A DNA stretch of 64,000 nucleotides from an uncultured Clostridia bacterium (GCA_947627135.1 CANQUV010000001.1:62001-126000), one strand, 5' to 3'; positions 26,631 to 35,745 are shown, numbered from the stretch's first letter. Program-made: numbers and translations. The notes: generated by a model from the letters alone, not told the origin.

Positions 26631-26954
26631 AAATTGGTTCTATGAAAATTTTATTGAAATTTAATAGATGTCTTTATACAAATTTTTATTTCCCTGCAGG
26701 AATCCATTTTTTAAAGCTTTTTATTTTTCCCCCCCCCGAACGAACCAAGATTTATTTCCACACCTTACAAATCACCAACAAGAGACAGTGAGTTTTTTAT
26801 ATAAATTTACTGCCGTTAAGTATTATTCAAAAATTGTATCAGCTATTATTCATAAACAATTATAAACATTTATAACCATAAATTTTTTCATAGGAAACCT
26901 TATCTTTGTTCTGCATATTCTGATAAAAGAGTAAATAGAATAAGGAGATTTTTT

Positions 26955-27934
26955 ATGAAACGATGCGTTCCTTTAGAAGCAGCGGCAGAGGATGTTAGCA
27001 ATCAAAGTTCTGTTCCTCCGATGATTTTTCAATTACCTCCAAAACAAGGTCGGAAGGTATTGGAGGAAGCACAAAATAGTATTGTATATATATGTATCCG
27101 GCAAACATTTCTGTAAGTAAAATTGATACAGGAAAATGGGGCACAATTTCCGTTTATTTTGTTATGCCTCAAAGTTCAGACCCCGTTTGTAATGTTATTT
27201 TTTATATTCATGGAGCAGGCTGGGTATTCGGAAGTTTTCATACTCACGAAAAGCTTGTCAGAGAACTTGCCGCAAGGACAAATTCACTAGTAGTATTTCC
27301 CGAATATACACGTTCCCCTGAAGCAAAATATCCTGTTGCTATTGAACAATGTTATTACGTACTTTCTCACATAAGGGAAATAATCGAAAAAATTTTTTCA
27401 AATATTAATTATCGCACTCTGACTGTTGCTGGAGACAGCGTCGGCGGCAATATGGCAATAGCCATGATATTTATGGCAAAAAAACGAAACGGTCCAAAAG
27501 TACAAAAGTTGCTTTTATACTATCCTGTAACCAATGCCTGCTTTGACACTCCTTCTTACAGAAAGTTTGCTTCTAATTACTATCTTTATCGAGAAGGTAT
27601 GAAATGGTTCTGGCGACAGTACACTAATTGTGAAAGTGATAGAAATCAAATTACCGCATCTCCTCTTCGGGCAGACCTGAAATGTCTGAAAGATTTTCCC
27701 GAGACTATGATTATAAACGGTCAGGCAGATGTTTTACGCAGTGAGGGAGAAGCCTTTGGAGAAAAGCTCCGATGTGCCGGTGTTGCAGTCACAGCATTAC
27801 GGGTACAGGGAATAATTCACGATTTTGTAATGCTCAATGCTCTTGATAAAACTAATGCGTGTCGTACGGCAATGGATGCTTCCACAGAATGGATTAACCG
27901 TAATGATCAATGTGTTGAAAAAAGTAAAAAATAA
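26955..27934 (+). pseudogene. Frameshifted alpha/beta-hydrolase (acetyl-esterase type)
   Basis: ATG 26955 has AAGGAG 8 bases upstream. The frame opens as a typical N-terminus (MKRCVPLEAAAEDVSN...) but stops early. The body continues two bases out of frame from ~27092. The shift lies in a short TA repeat (~27086-27093); removing one TA unit joins the frames into one ~325-residue protein. The body has HGAGW (oxyanion motif, HGGG-like), GDSVGG (nucleophile Ser), ADVLRSEGE with the likely Asp, and IIHDF with the His. These mark the hormone-sensitive-lipase esterase family. It may be inactive, phase-variable or a sequence error. An internal start at 27092 would lack the N-terminal cap. Confidence 0.8.
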
Positions 27935-27945
27935 TAATTTACAAA

Positions 27946-27976
27946 GACGGTTTTGTATTATACAAGACCGTCCTTT
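27946..27976 (+). terminator. Rho-independent terminator after the esterase
   Basis: GACGG.TTTTGTA (from 27946) pairs with TACAAGACCGTC (ending 27972), followed by CTTTC. It serves the esterase and, from the other side, the GNAT gene ending at 27987. Confidence 0.7.
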
Positions 27977-27986
27977 CATTTAAAAA

Positions 27987-28475
27987 TCACTTAATTTTAA
28001 GATAATATTTATTAGAAATATACTTAAAACCAAACTTTTCATAGATATGTTTTGCATCAGGAACATTGGTTGTTAAAGTGATTTCTGTAAAACCTTGTTC
28101 TTTTGCAAAGTTTAATAATTCTTTTATTAACCTCTGCTGATATCCTCTTCCTCTAAATTCAGATTTTGTATATACACTTACAATATTTCCGCTTAGTGAG
28201 GTTGGTTTCTCACAACTTGTGATTTGTGGTAATTTTTCAAGTTTCTCTAATGCACATATTGCAACAGGCAAATCATTAAAAAACATAATTGTAAAATATA
28301 TTGATTTATTGAGATTTAATATAAGATAACTTTTTGTTATTACATAAAACTTATCGGCATAAACTGAAAAATCTTTATTTGCTGATGTGTGATTCCAATC
28401 CTCCACTTGTTGCTCAACTCTTAAAGAAACAATATCATCAATATCATTAATATCGGCTATTTTTATTTTTATCAT
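27987..28475 (-). CDS. GNAT N-acetyltransferase
   Basis: A 162-residue protein. The acetyl-CoA pyrophosphate-binding loop is RGRGYQQRLI, preceded by the strand IVSVYTKSEF and followed by a C-terminal HIYEKFGFK, all typical of the GNAT fold. The substrate is unknown. GAGGTGG lies 4 bases before ATG 28475. It starts 9 bases after the aminotransferase gene, so the three genes 30283-27987 form an operon. Confidence 0.85.
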   Translation of the reverse strand: MIKIKIADINDIDDIVSLRVEQQVEDWNHTSANKDFSVYADKFYVITKSYLILNLNKSIYFTIMFFNDLPVAICALEKLEKLPQITSCEKPTSLSGNIVSVYTKSEFRGRGYQQRLIKELLNFAKEQGFTEITLTTNVPDAKHIYEKFGFKYISNKYYLKIK

Positions 28476-28484
28476 AAAACCACC

Positions 28485-29711
28485 TCAAAATATAAATTCA
28501 AGTGCTTTAAGTCTGCGTTCTGTTTCTGCAATAACTTTTCTTTCATTAGTTTCGTCAGCAGAAAAAGTAACTGAAAATCGCAAATAACTTCCGCTTTCAT
28601 CCCATGGTATAACTGATATATTTGCGTTTAACAAAATATACTTTGCAACTTCCTTTGCGTTATTAAAAACTATACCGCTTTTTGTCCTCGTGGGGATTTT
28701 CACATAACAATAAAATGTGCCCTTTGACTTTTTACATTCAAAGCCAATATTTCTTAATGCTTTTACAAGCAAATCAAATCTTCTTGAATATCTTTCAATG
28801 TTCCTTTTTATTAGACGAGGATTTTCAAGTGCGAAAGCTCCTGCCTTCTGAATTGCCCGAAACTGTCCCGAATCGATATTATCCTTAACTGCTCCGTAAG
28901 CAGAAATCACTTTTTCACTTCCGACTATAAATCCTAATCTCCAGCCTGTCATATTAAAGGATTTTGACAGCGAATATATTTCTGTTCCTACATCTATTGC
29001 ACCTTCAACAGAAAGAAAACTTAATGGTTTTTCACCATCATAAACAAGTGTACTATAAGCGGCATCATGAATTACGATTATATTATTTTTCTTTGCAAAA
29101 TAAACAACCTTTTCAAAAAACTCCTTTGTTGCCACTTGTCCGGTGGGATTATTTGGATAATTTATGTAAAGCAGCTTTGCTCTTTCACAAACTTCACCGG
29201 GTATGGATTCCAAATCAGGATAAAAGTTGTTATTCTCATTTAAAGGAAGATTATAAACTTTACCACCAAGATATTTTGCGTTTGTTGCCATAATAGGATA
29301 ACCGGGAACTGTCTGAATTACATAGTCTCCCTTATTAATAAAACACAACGGAAACATTGAAAGTATAGATTTACTGCCTATTCCGTGAATGACATTGTTT
29401 AATGTTAAATCTTTTACCCCAAACACATTTTTCATATAACTTATTGCCGCATACCGAAATTCATTAATACCATTATCGGCATAAAATCTATTTTCTGACT
29501 TTCCCGCTTCTTTTGCAAGAACATTTACTATTGATTTATCTGCCGACAAATCAGGCTCGCCTACTCCCATATCTATAAGTTTAAAATCATTTGGAAATTT
29601 CTTCTGAGCCTCATTTTTCCACTGTTTAATTAATGCAAACTTATATACCTCATTCTTTATTCCAAATTCCCTTCCGCCTATTCTGTCTGCAAATAAATTT
29701 TGTATATCCAT
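28485..29711 (-). CDS. dapL: LL-diaminopimelate aminotransferase-like enzyme
   Basis: A fold-type I PLP aminotransferase of about 408 residues. SLSKSFNMTGWRLGF contains the PLP lysine, YPNNPTGQVA is the conserved substrate loop and YINYPNNPTG the strand. The N-terminal GVGEPDLSAD and NGINEFRYA patterns fit the DapL/methanogen-type LL-DAP aminotransferases, which convert tetrahydrodipicolinate to LL-DAP in lysine and peptidoglycan synthesis. Other class I/II aminotransferases look similar, so the specificity is not certain. ATG 29711 has GGGAG 8 bases upstream; ATG 29717 is too close to it. Being sandwiched between two GNAT genes is unusual for dapL and hints at a specialised role. Confidence 0.75.
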   Translation of the reverse strand: MDIQNLFADRIGGREFGIKNEVYKFALIKQWKNEAQKKFPNDFKLIDMGVGEPDLSADKSIVNVLAKEAGKSENRFYADNGINEFRYAAISYMKNVFGVKDLTLNNVIHGIGSKSILSMFPLCFINKGDYVIQTVPGYPIMATNAKYLGGKVYNLPLNENNNFYPDLESIPGEVCERAKLLYINYPNNPTGQVATKEFFEKVVYFAKKNNIIVIHDAAYSTLVYDGEKPLSFLSVEGAIDVGTEIYSLSKSFNMTGWRLGFIVGSEKVISAYGAVKDNIDSGQFRAIQKAGAFALENPRLIKRNIERYSRRFDLLVKALRNIGFECKKSKGTFYCYVKIPTRTKSGIVFNNAKEVAKYILLNANISVIPWDESGSYLRFSVTFSADETNERKVIAETERRLKALEFIF

Positions 29712-29713
29712 CT

Positions 29714-30283
29714 TCATTTCTCCCTACATTTATTTTCATATTCGCTTTTAAGCATTGAAAAATACAGTCTGTCTATATACTTACCTTCAAAATAAAAATA
29801 TTCTCTCGATGTTCCCTCATATATGAACCCACACTTTTCAATTACTCTTTTTGACGGTATATTCATTTCTTTTGTTGATATCTGAATTTTGTTAAGTTCA
29901 ATCTCTTTAAAACCGTATTTTATTATTGCATTTACTGCTTCTGTCATATAGCCTTTTCGCTGAAAATCAGTTCCGATACAATACTCAATTTCTGCAAAAT
30001 GATTTTTTGTATCTACCAGAAAATAAGCAATCTGACCTATGCACTTTTGCGACTTACTTTCAATTATTGCCCAACGATATATATTGTTGTTTAAATATCC
30101 GCTGATATACTTATTTAAAAGTTCATTTACCTGTTCTTTTGTTGTGTAAATCGGCTCTGAATACATATATTGAATTTCAGGCTTGCTTACCCAGTATTTC
30201 AGCATATCGTCGGCATCATTATACATAAATTTGCGTAACAACAATCTTTCTGTTATAACTGCTTTTGTACCAATACTATTCAT
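29714..30283 (-). CDS. RimJ/RimL-type GNAT acetyltransferase
   Basis: A 189-residue protein: TERLLLRKF at the N-terminus, IEYCIGTDFQRKGYMTEAV as the acetyl-CoA loop, and IPSKRVIEKCGF at the end. These mark the RimJ/RimL branch that acetylates protein or small-molecule amines. ATG 30283 follows TTGGAGG by 6 bases; an upstream TTG (30295) overlaps the ribosome site. It is the first gene of the minus-strand trio and divergent from the LysR gene, which may control it. Confidence 0.85.
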   Translation of the reverse strand: MNSIGTKAVITERLLLRKFMYNDADDMLKYWVSKPEIQYMYSEPIYTTKEQVNELLNKYISGYLNNNIYRWAIIESKSQKCIGQIAYFLVDTKNHFAEIEYCIGTDFQRKGYMTEAVNAIIKYGFKEIELNKIQISTKEMNIPSKRVIEKCGFIYEGTSREYFYFEGKYIDRLYFSMLKSEYENKCREK

Positions 30284-30407
30284 AATTTCCTCCAATATTA
30301 TTTTAACAAGTACCTGTCTTTACTTTTTTATAACATATATGATATAATTTGTAAAACAAATGTTTTAAATTATATTAATTCGTTTTTTCGATTATAAGGA
30401 GAAAATC

Positions 30408-31277
30408 ATGAATACAGAAAATTTAAAAACCTTTATCTTACTGTCTAAATATAAAAATTTTACAAAGACTGCTGAAATTCTGTTTGTGGCACAATCAACT
30501 GTTACAAACAGAATTGCTGAGCTTGAAAAAGAAGTCGGAAAACGACTATTTAAAAGAGAAAGAAAAAGCGTGTACCTTTCAGAAGAAGGAACACGCTTTC
30601 TTGAATATGCAAACAGAATTATAGAATTGGAACAAACTGCTGTTAATGATATTAATACAAGTGAAAAATACCCTGATAAAATAAATATAGGTTCAACCAA
30701 CACAATTTATGATTGTCATTTAAAAAAGAAGTTAAAAAATTATATTAAGGAAAATAATAAAACTGCATTGAAGATTACTATTGCACATTCACTGCCATTA
30801 ATCGATATGCTTAATGACGGCGTTGTAGATTTTGCTTTTACATATTCAGAATATAATAAGAATACTGTTGATTGCATACCGTATAAAAATGATGAAATGG
30901 TACTTGTAACAAACAGTAAAAATAAAAAATTTTTAAACGGAATTAATTTAAATAATTTATCAAAAATTAATTATTTATACTGCAACTTTACTTTTCAGGG
31001 TATCGGAGAATTTATAAAAGAATTATTTCCTAAATATCACAGATTTTCGTTTGAAATTGACAGAAGTGCAAATATTATTCCATATCTTGAAAATGGTGAA
31101 GGTTACAGTTTTTTGCCTAAAAGTCTTATAAAAACAAAACTTCAAGAAGGAAGTCTTATCGAAATTCCGCTTATTGATTTTGAAATGCCGAAAATAAAAA
31201 GCTTTGTAATATATAATAACAATAACAAATCATTGACAAGTGAACTAAAAAACAACTTCTTGAATTTTATTTTGTAG
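30408..31277 (+). CDS. LysR-family transcriptional regulator
   Basis: A 289-residue protein. The N-terminal winged helix-turn-helix has FTKTAEILFVAQSTVTNRIAELE and the rest is a periplasmic-binding-like effector domain. AAGGAG lies 7 bases before ATG 30408. It is divergent from the GNAT/aminotransferase operon, with 124 bases between, the classical arrangement for a LysR regulator and its target. Confidence 0.9.
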   Translation: MNTENLKTFILLSKYKNFTKTAEILFVAQSTVTNRIAELEKEVGKRLFKRERKSVYLSEEGTRFLEYANRIIELEQTAVNDINTSEKYPDKINIGSTNTIYDCHLKKKLKNYIKENNKTALKITIAHSLPLIDMLNDGVVDFAFTYSEYNKNTVDCIPYKNDEMVLVTNSKNKKFLNGINLNNLSKINYLYCNFTFQGIGEFIKELFPKYHRFSFEIDRSANIIPYLENGEGYSFLPKSLIKTKLQEGSLIEIPLIDFEMPKIKSFVIYNNNNKSLTSELKNNFLNFIL

Positions 31278-31281
31278 TAAA

Positions 31282-32040
31282 TTACTTAATTATTATCCAC
31301 AAGCTCAAATTTAGAATTAAAAATATAATGTTAGTCAACGAAAACACCATCAAATATTTTGGTGATTTTATGTTTTCCTTTTGAATAAACTTAAATGATA
31401 TAAGGCTTGCCATTGAGGCTATAAGAGTCCCTAATCCTCCAAGGTTTACACCTATTAAAAGCATATTGGCATTATTTGTAAAGCCAGACAAAAGTATTGC
31501 CGCCGGAACATTAGAAAACACCTGACTTGTTATAATTCCTGTTATTACTTCATTACCTTCAACAATATTATGCAAAAAATCATTTATACCTGGAATGTTT
31601 CCTAAATTTCCTATAAAAACAAACAAGAATACAAAAGTTAAAAGCAGACTGTAATCAACCTTTGCAAGTACTTGTTTATCTAGGATAAATACTGCAACAA
31701 CGATTACAGCAAGAAGAACTATAAAATGTATTATTCTGAAAACGCTTAATAAAGCTATAATAAACAGTAAAATATATAAACATAATAATTTAATATTTAT
31801 TTTCTCATTTTTATAAGTTTTACAAATGCTTACTTTCTTTGTGCCTGCAAAAAACACAGCTATAATCAACAAAATTAATGAAAACAGTACATAAGGAACT
31901 ATGGTTTTAAAAAAGTCCTCTATGTCCATATTATATGCTGAAAACAAATACAAATTTTGAGGATTACCAATAGGTGTAAACATACTGCCCAGATTTGCTG
32001 CAACAGTTTCTAAAGTAATCGTATAAATAAGCTTTTTTCT
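31282..32040 (-). pseudogene. 3' part of an anion permease split by the element
   Basis: The coding frame is open from the element boundary at ~32040 to the stop at 31282 (about 250 residues, multi-spanning). It has the permease motif TVAANLGSMFTPIGNPQNLYLFSAY and a second half with SQVFSNVPAAILLSGF, as in the SLC13/ArsB/CitM-type ion transporter superfamily. The 5' half lies 10.2 kb away at 42251-42608. Joining both at the shared GCTTTTTTCT gives one uninterrupted frame of about 368 residues. The first ATG (31983) is internal and has no ribosome site. Non-functional while the element is inserted. Confidence 0.9.
32031..32040 (+). repeat. Attachment-site core, left
   Basis: GCTTTTTTCT. The same 10 bases occur at 42251-42260. 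On the minus strand it reads AGA AAA AAG C in the permease frame, coding R-K-K at both junctions. Confidence 0.8.
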
Positions 32041-32107
32041 ACCATTCCATTTGAAAAGCCTTATAAATACCGCATTTACACGGAAGAAAAATCATTTTCA
32101 AAGCAAC

Positions 32108-32130
32108 TTTCCCTTGAATTTTCCCTTACG
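32108..32130 (+). repeat. Putative integrase arm-site, left
   Basis: A 23-base block with two direct TTTCCCTT/TTTCCCTT-like hexamer repeats, 20/23 identical to 42075-42097 near the other end and in the same orientation. A third inverted copy, AAGGGAAAG, follows at 32140-32148. Such paired repeats near element ends are typical arm-binding sites of tyrosine integrases. Confidence 0.55.
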
Positions 32131-32152
32131 GAGAATTTTAAGGGAAAGTTTT

Positions 32153-33409
32153 TCATTCATCTTCGTTTTCTAAGACGTCGAGAAGTCTCACACAGCTGCG
32201 CTTGGTTTCCTTTGTAGCGTGTGCATACACGTTCATGGTGAGGTTCACATCGGAATGCCCCAGCAATTCCTGAACATCCTTCGGCGCGGCGCCTTTTGCA
32301 AGCAGATTACTCGTGAAGGTATGCCGTAAACTGTGAAAATGGAAGCCGTCCAATCCCTCGATTTCTTTGCTCAATCGTCGGCAAGTACTGCTAACCAGCT
32401 GCGGACGAATAAACTTACCGTCGCTGTGTCGACACACAAACGATACCGGTGTATCATCGTCGGGAATCGGTTGTGTTTCATCGAACGCGTATAAGTCATA
32501 ATACGTTCGATTGTCTTCCTTTACCTGACGGTAATAATTCCGCTTATAGAGTTCCTTGTACCGTTTGGCGTCATTTTGCTGTTGCGCCTTAGCCTCTTTC
32601 AGAATATTCGAGAGAGTATCGCCGAAATCCACCGTGCGTACCTTACTTCGTTTGGTGGGACCGATCTCCGACGTTTTCCGTTTCCCATCGTAGATCATAC
32701 TGCGCCGCACGGTGCAACGCTGCTCGTCAAAGTCAATATCCTGCCATGTTAACGCACATACTTCTCCAAGCCGCAAACCTGTATAGTAGGCGATTTTGAT
32801 CGGCAGCAAGGCCGGACTTTTCTTGACTTGCAGATACTCGGTGATCTGTTTGAATTGCTCCGGTGTTATAACGGTGAACTTTTTATCTTCTTCCTCAAAC
32901 AGCGCATAATCATTGTGCTTTGCCCGAATATTGACATACTGCATCGGATTGAAGGTAATGAGCTGCTTTGGGAATACCGCAAAGCGGAAGGCTCCGCGCA
33001 ATACCGCCGCATAGGAATAGATACGCATAGCCGATACGTTTGTAAGCGAATCAAAGTACTTTTGCAGATGCTCCGCTTTTACTGTTCGCAGTTTTCGCCT
33101 GCCGAGGGGCAGCGCTTTTATGCAGTCGACAATATGCGAGTAGACTCGTACCGTTCCGTTGCTTCTGCTGCTCGGCACAACTTCCTCATCAATCCACTGC
33201 GTCAGCATATCCCCAAGCGTAATATTTGAAGCCTTTGCGACAAATCGGCAGCTTTCGTAATTCTCCATTGCCTTGCGAAGCAACGCTTCGGTTTCACTCT
33301 TACTTTCCGTTCCCGGATATTCTTTTTGTACACGGTTCCCGCTTTCATCCTCTACATAAAAGCGATAATACCACTTCTTTCCTTTCTTTCTGACAGATCC
33401 TTTTGCCAT
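32153..33409 (-). CDS. int: Tyrosine integrase of the element
   Basis: A 418-residue protein of the Tn916/phage-integrase type. An N-terminal arm-binding domain starts KGSVRKKGKKWYYRFYV, followed by a SAM-like core-binding domain (~70-165) and the catalytic domain with R in TGLRLGEVCAL, H-x-x-R in HSLRHTF, His in LGHSDVN and the nucleophile Tyr in MNVYAHAT. AGGAGT precedes ATG 33409. It lies 113 bases from the left boundary, the usual place for the enzyme that integrates and excises the element. Confidence 0.9.
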   Translation of the reverse strand: MAKGSVRKKGKKWYYRFYVEDESGNRVQKEYPGTESKSETEALLRKAMENYESCRFVAKASNITLGDMLTQWIDEEVVPSSRSNGTVRVYSHIVDCIKALPLGRRKLRTVKAEHLQKYFDSLTNVSAMRIYSYAAVLRGAFRFAVFPKQLITFNPMQYVNIRAKHNDYALFEEEDKKFTVITPEQFKQITEYLQVKKSPALLPIKIAYYTGLRLGEVCALTWQDIDFDEQRCTVRRSMIYDGKRKTSEIGPTKRSKVRTVDFGDTLSNILKEAKAQQQNDAKRYKELYKRNYYRQVKEDNRTYYDLYAFDETQPIPDDDTPVSFVCRHSDGKFIRPQLVSSTCRRLSKEIEGLDGFHFHSLRHTFTSNLLAKGAAPKDVQELLGHSDVNLTMNVYAHATKETKRSCVRLLDVLENEDE

Positions 33410-33511
33410 AATTGACTCCTTTCCTTTGGCAAACGGAACTGTTGCGATGTGTCTGATACAATGATAGCATGAAAATATGAAGAAAGCAACAGCCCGTCTG
33501 CCTGATTCGGC

Positions 33512-33724
33512 TTATTCGATTGGCCGTACTTCGTCCATATTCAGCAGATTTACACCTTGATTTTTCTCTAAAAATTTCATCAATACATCGGTGCGAATAA
33601 TATTCTTCCGACCGACGCGCAGTACCGGAAGCATACCGTAATGTATAAGGTTACGGAGGGTGTTTCTCCCAATACCCGTATAATCGGAAGCTTCCTCTAC
33701 AGTCATACCGATTTTTTCAATCAT
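33512..33724 (-). CDS. xis: Excisionase-like HTH protein
   Basis: A 70-residue MerR-like winged-helix protein: MTVEEASDYTGIGRNTLRNLIHYGMLPVLRVGRKNIIRTDVL. This is the pattern of Xis proteins that bind and bend att DNA. AAAGGAG precedes ATG 33724. It lies directly upstream of the integrase gene. Confidence 0.85.
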   Translation of the reverse strand: MIEKIGMTVEEASDYTGIGRNTLRNLIHYGMLPVLRVGRKNIIRTDVLMKFLEKNQGVNLLNMDEVRPIE

Positions 33725-33824
33725 ATAATTTGACTCCTTTCTTAAAAATGACGAGTATTAAACCCATTTGAATTTCTCCTTACTTTTTAAACGGTATGTA
33801 CGGGGCAAAGCGCCCCGCGGCGGG

Positions 33825-34775
33825 TCAGGTTTTCTTTTTCCCTGCCGGAAGCTCGGCAAGATAAATATTCGTAATGCCGACGCGGTGATGCCCCAGCGCT
33901 TCGCTTGTCTTTTGTTTCGCCGATTTCTCACTGTCTCCGCTACGCCTTAATTCTGCGTATAGATTTTGCGCGTATGCGTGGCGCAAACCGTGCCATGTGA
34001 TGGTCGCACTGCGCGGCTTCCTTCCGTCCTCCGCCTGCAGCCGATCCCGTGACGCGATTTGATTGCGATAATAACTCAGCCAGTTATCCAGTCGTTTATT
34101 CTCTCTTTGCACGCCGCCCTTGAACTGATCGCTAATGAGATAGTCGCCGGGCTTCAGGTCGTTTCTTCGGATATACGTCATCAGCTCCGCAAGCGCCGCC
34201 TTTTGCTCGTCGTTGCGGACGGGAACCGCACGAATCTGCCCTCCCTTACCTTTGATGATTAGTTCGTCGTTCCTCACGGCCTCCTTGATCTGATAGACGC
34301 GCATGGTGCAGACTTCATTTTTTCTTGCGCCGAACAGATAGGCGATGCGTATGGCGTAATAGGCGTCGTCTCGGTTTGAGCTTATCCCAAGCGCCAATCC
34401 GTTGCGGTATTCCTCCGGCGTCCACGCATGGTTTACCGTTCCGACGCGACGCACGGCCAAGGATAGCTTCCGGTTATCGGGAAGCTTGTTCTTCCCGTCG
34501 AGCCATTCGTAAACTTTGCGGATCGCGGACAGTTCCGTCTGCACCGTCGCCGCCGATTTACGGGTCTTGAGATATTCGGCATAGGCATAGAACTGTTTTG
34601 CGCCGATATTGACGAATTTCTGCGTATGGAATTCCTCGGCGAGGAAGGCGCAGAAGCGCTTACAGGCATTGTAGTAGCGTTCCCTAGTCTTGTAGCTTCC
34701 TTCGTGGCAGTAACGCTTGTATCGGTCGATTTGCCGGAGCAGGTTGTTGTACAGGTTTTGTTCGCCGTTTTGCAT
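33825..34775 (-). CDS. Second tyrosine recombinase
   Basis: A 316-residue protein from ATG 34775 (AGGAGG 8 bases upstream; an earlier in-frame start at 34856 has no site). The catalytic residues are present: R in YLFGARKNEVC, HGLRHAYAQ, LGHHRVGITN and the Tyr in NIYLAELP near the end. It is only distantly similar to the integrase at 32153-33409 and lacks its arm-binding N-terminus. Two different tyrosine recombinases in one 10-kb element suggests a nested insertion, a resolvase role or two-enzyme recombination. Confidence 0.85.
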   Translation of the reverse strand: MQNGEQNLYNNLLRQIDRYKRYCHEGSYKTRERYYNACKRFCAFLAEEFHTQKFVNIGAKQFYAYAEYLKTRKSAATVQTELSAIRKVYEWLDGKNKLPDNRKLSLAVRRVGTVNHAWTPEEYRNGLALGISSNRDDAYYAIRIAYLFGARKNEVCTMRVYQIKEAVRNDELIIKGKGGQIRAVPVRNDEQKAALAELMTYIRRNDLKPGDYLISDQFKGGVQRENKRLDNWLSYYRNQIASRDRLQAEDGRKPRSATITWHGLRHAYAQNLYAELRRSGDSEKSAKQKTSEALGHHRVGITNIYLAELPAGKKKT

Positions 34776-34894
34776 TAGGCGTTCCTCCTTTCTCCAAGTT
34801 TTTGCCGCTGTTTCATCAGCGAAGAGCAATTTAGAATCGGCGGCGTTATTTTTCAAGAAAAAATCTCATAGCCGAAAACGACGGCAAAAAATTC

Positions 34895-34929
34895 GGCTCC
34901 CGCAGCCTGTACATCAGACTGCGGGAGCC
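34895..34929 (-). terminator. Strong hairpin terminator
   Basis: GGCTCCCGCAG (34895-34905) and CTGCGGGAGCC (34919-34929): an 11-bp perfect stem. On the minus strand it is followed by GAATTTTTT. Confidence 0.75.
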
Positions 34930-35112
34930 TTTCAAAACAATTATCATTTTTATCGGATTATTCCGAAAAGACGGACATCAATCATTTCGGAACACACTGA
35001 AGGCGTAAAGAGGGTATGGTTATTCCTTGGTTTTTGGAGTGCGTTTCTTCCGTTTTCCAATCTTACGAATCTCGGAATGCCGTCATATCGAAGCGATTGA
35101 CGATAGTCGGCG

Positions 35113-35155
35113 GCTATCGTTTCTATCTTGTCTGCGCCGATATAGAAACGATAGC
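35113..35155. repeat. Perfect 14-bp inverted repeat
   Basis: GCTATCGTTTCTAT (35113-35126) and ATAGAAACGATAGC (35142-35155) with a 15-base loop. No T run on either strand. Confidence 0.6.
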
Positions 35156-35255
35156 GCTCCCGAAACGACCGTCATACACATCATTTCGAAAAGACTGGTC
35201 ATTTGTCATTCCGAAGAGAAAATTCTCTTCCTATCGAAACGCATGTCATCATTTC

Positions 35256-35707
35256 GGCGGTACGTGCGCCGCCTTAGAGGTGAGTAAATAAAGATCGCAT
35301 ACTCAAATCCATGTTTGAGCACCCGAGGGCGGCGAATGCCGAGCCGAAACAAGTTCGGTGCAAAAGCGTCGGCAGAGCTTTTTTTACGGTGAACGGCCCA
35401 ATAACACCGCCGTACATATTGCTCTGTACGGGTACACGGCAATTGATTTACGGCGAATTGCCGACGCCGTGCCTGTCAGCCGCTTTCGCGGCCTCGCGCA
35501 GAGGACAGGCAAGCCTCCTGCGCTTCGAATTTCATTTCACGGCTGAAATCCGGGAAAACACCTCCGTGCCGGGCCGAGAACAGATCGTCCATCCTCCGAC
35601 CTTGTGCCGCACGAACGCACGCTGCTTGCAGACAGTAGGCAATAAATCTTCGTCATAAACTGTCTGCGTCTGTGACTGTCTCTGCAGCCAAGACAGTCGT
35701 CTTTTTT
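35256..35707 (+). ncRNA. Candidate structured RNA
   Basis: A dense series of perfect local stems reads along ~450 bases. Arms: GGCGG/CCGCC (35256-35273), CTCAAA/TTTGAG (35302-35319), CCGAA/TTCGG (35344-35358), CCGTACA/TGTACGG (35410-35431), CGGCAATT/AATTGCCG (35437-35463), GCCTGTC/GACAGGC (35471-35510) enclosing GCCGC/GCGGC, GCAGACAGT/ACTGTCTGC (35628-35667). It ends in a GACTGTC/GACAGTC hairpin plus TCTTTTTT, a proper plus-strand terminator. No credible protein frame fits. The 5' end is uncertain. I do not recognise a known RNA family. Confidence 0.5.
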
Positions 35708-35745
35708 GTTCCATTCATGGGTGGTGCGTTTGCTTTTTCTCTCAT
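35653..35745 (-). CDS. 30-residue small frame with strong ribosome site
   Basis: ATG 35745 has AAGGAGG exactly 7 bases upstream and TGA at 35653-35655. The peptide (MREKANAPPMNGTKKTTVLA...) is hydrophilic, without Cys or membrane segment. It overlaps the terminator of the plus-strand RNA candidate. The excellent ribosome site argues that it is or was a real gene start, perhaps of a truncated larger gene or an antisense regulator. No family recognised. Confidence 0.4.
   Translation of the reverse strand: MREKANAPPMNGTKKTTVLAAETVTDADSL
35674..35708 (+). terminator. Rho-independent terminator of the candidate RNA
   Basis: GACTGTC (35674-35680) pairs with GACAGTC (35692-35698) and is followed by GTCTTTTTTG. 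Confidence 0.65.

Larger units (their letters stand above)
26278..26954. other. Intergenic boundary region
   Basis: About 680 bases without a convincing gene. It contains the unit A promoter, the right copy of the 23-bp direct repeat, a 12-bp-stem inverted repeat and a run of nine C (26729-26737) in otherwise AT-rich DNA. The 65-codon frame at 26668-26865 crosses the C run and has no ribosome site, so it is not called. Confidence 0.5.

Noticed and set aside
26668-26865. 65-codon plus-strand frame
   Set aside because: It runs through the C9 tract and lacks a ribosome site.
35206-35714. Several 60-115-codon frames on both strands
   Set aside because: They overlap one another and are built from palindromic GC-rich sequence; codon use and composition are not protein-like. 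An RNA explains them better.
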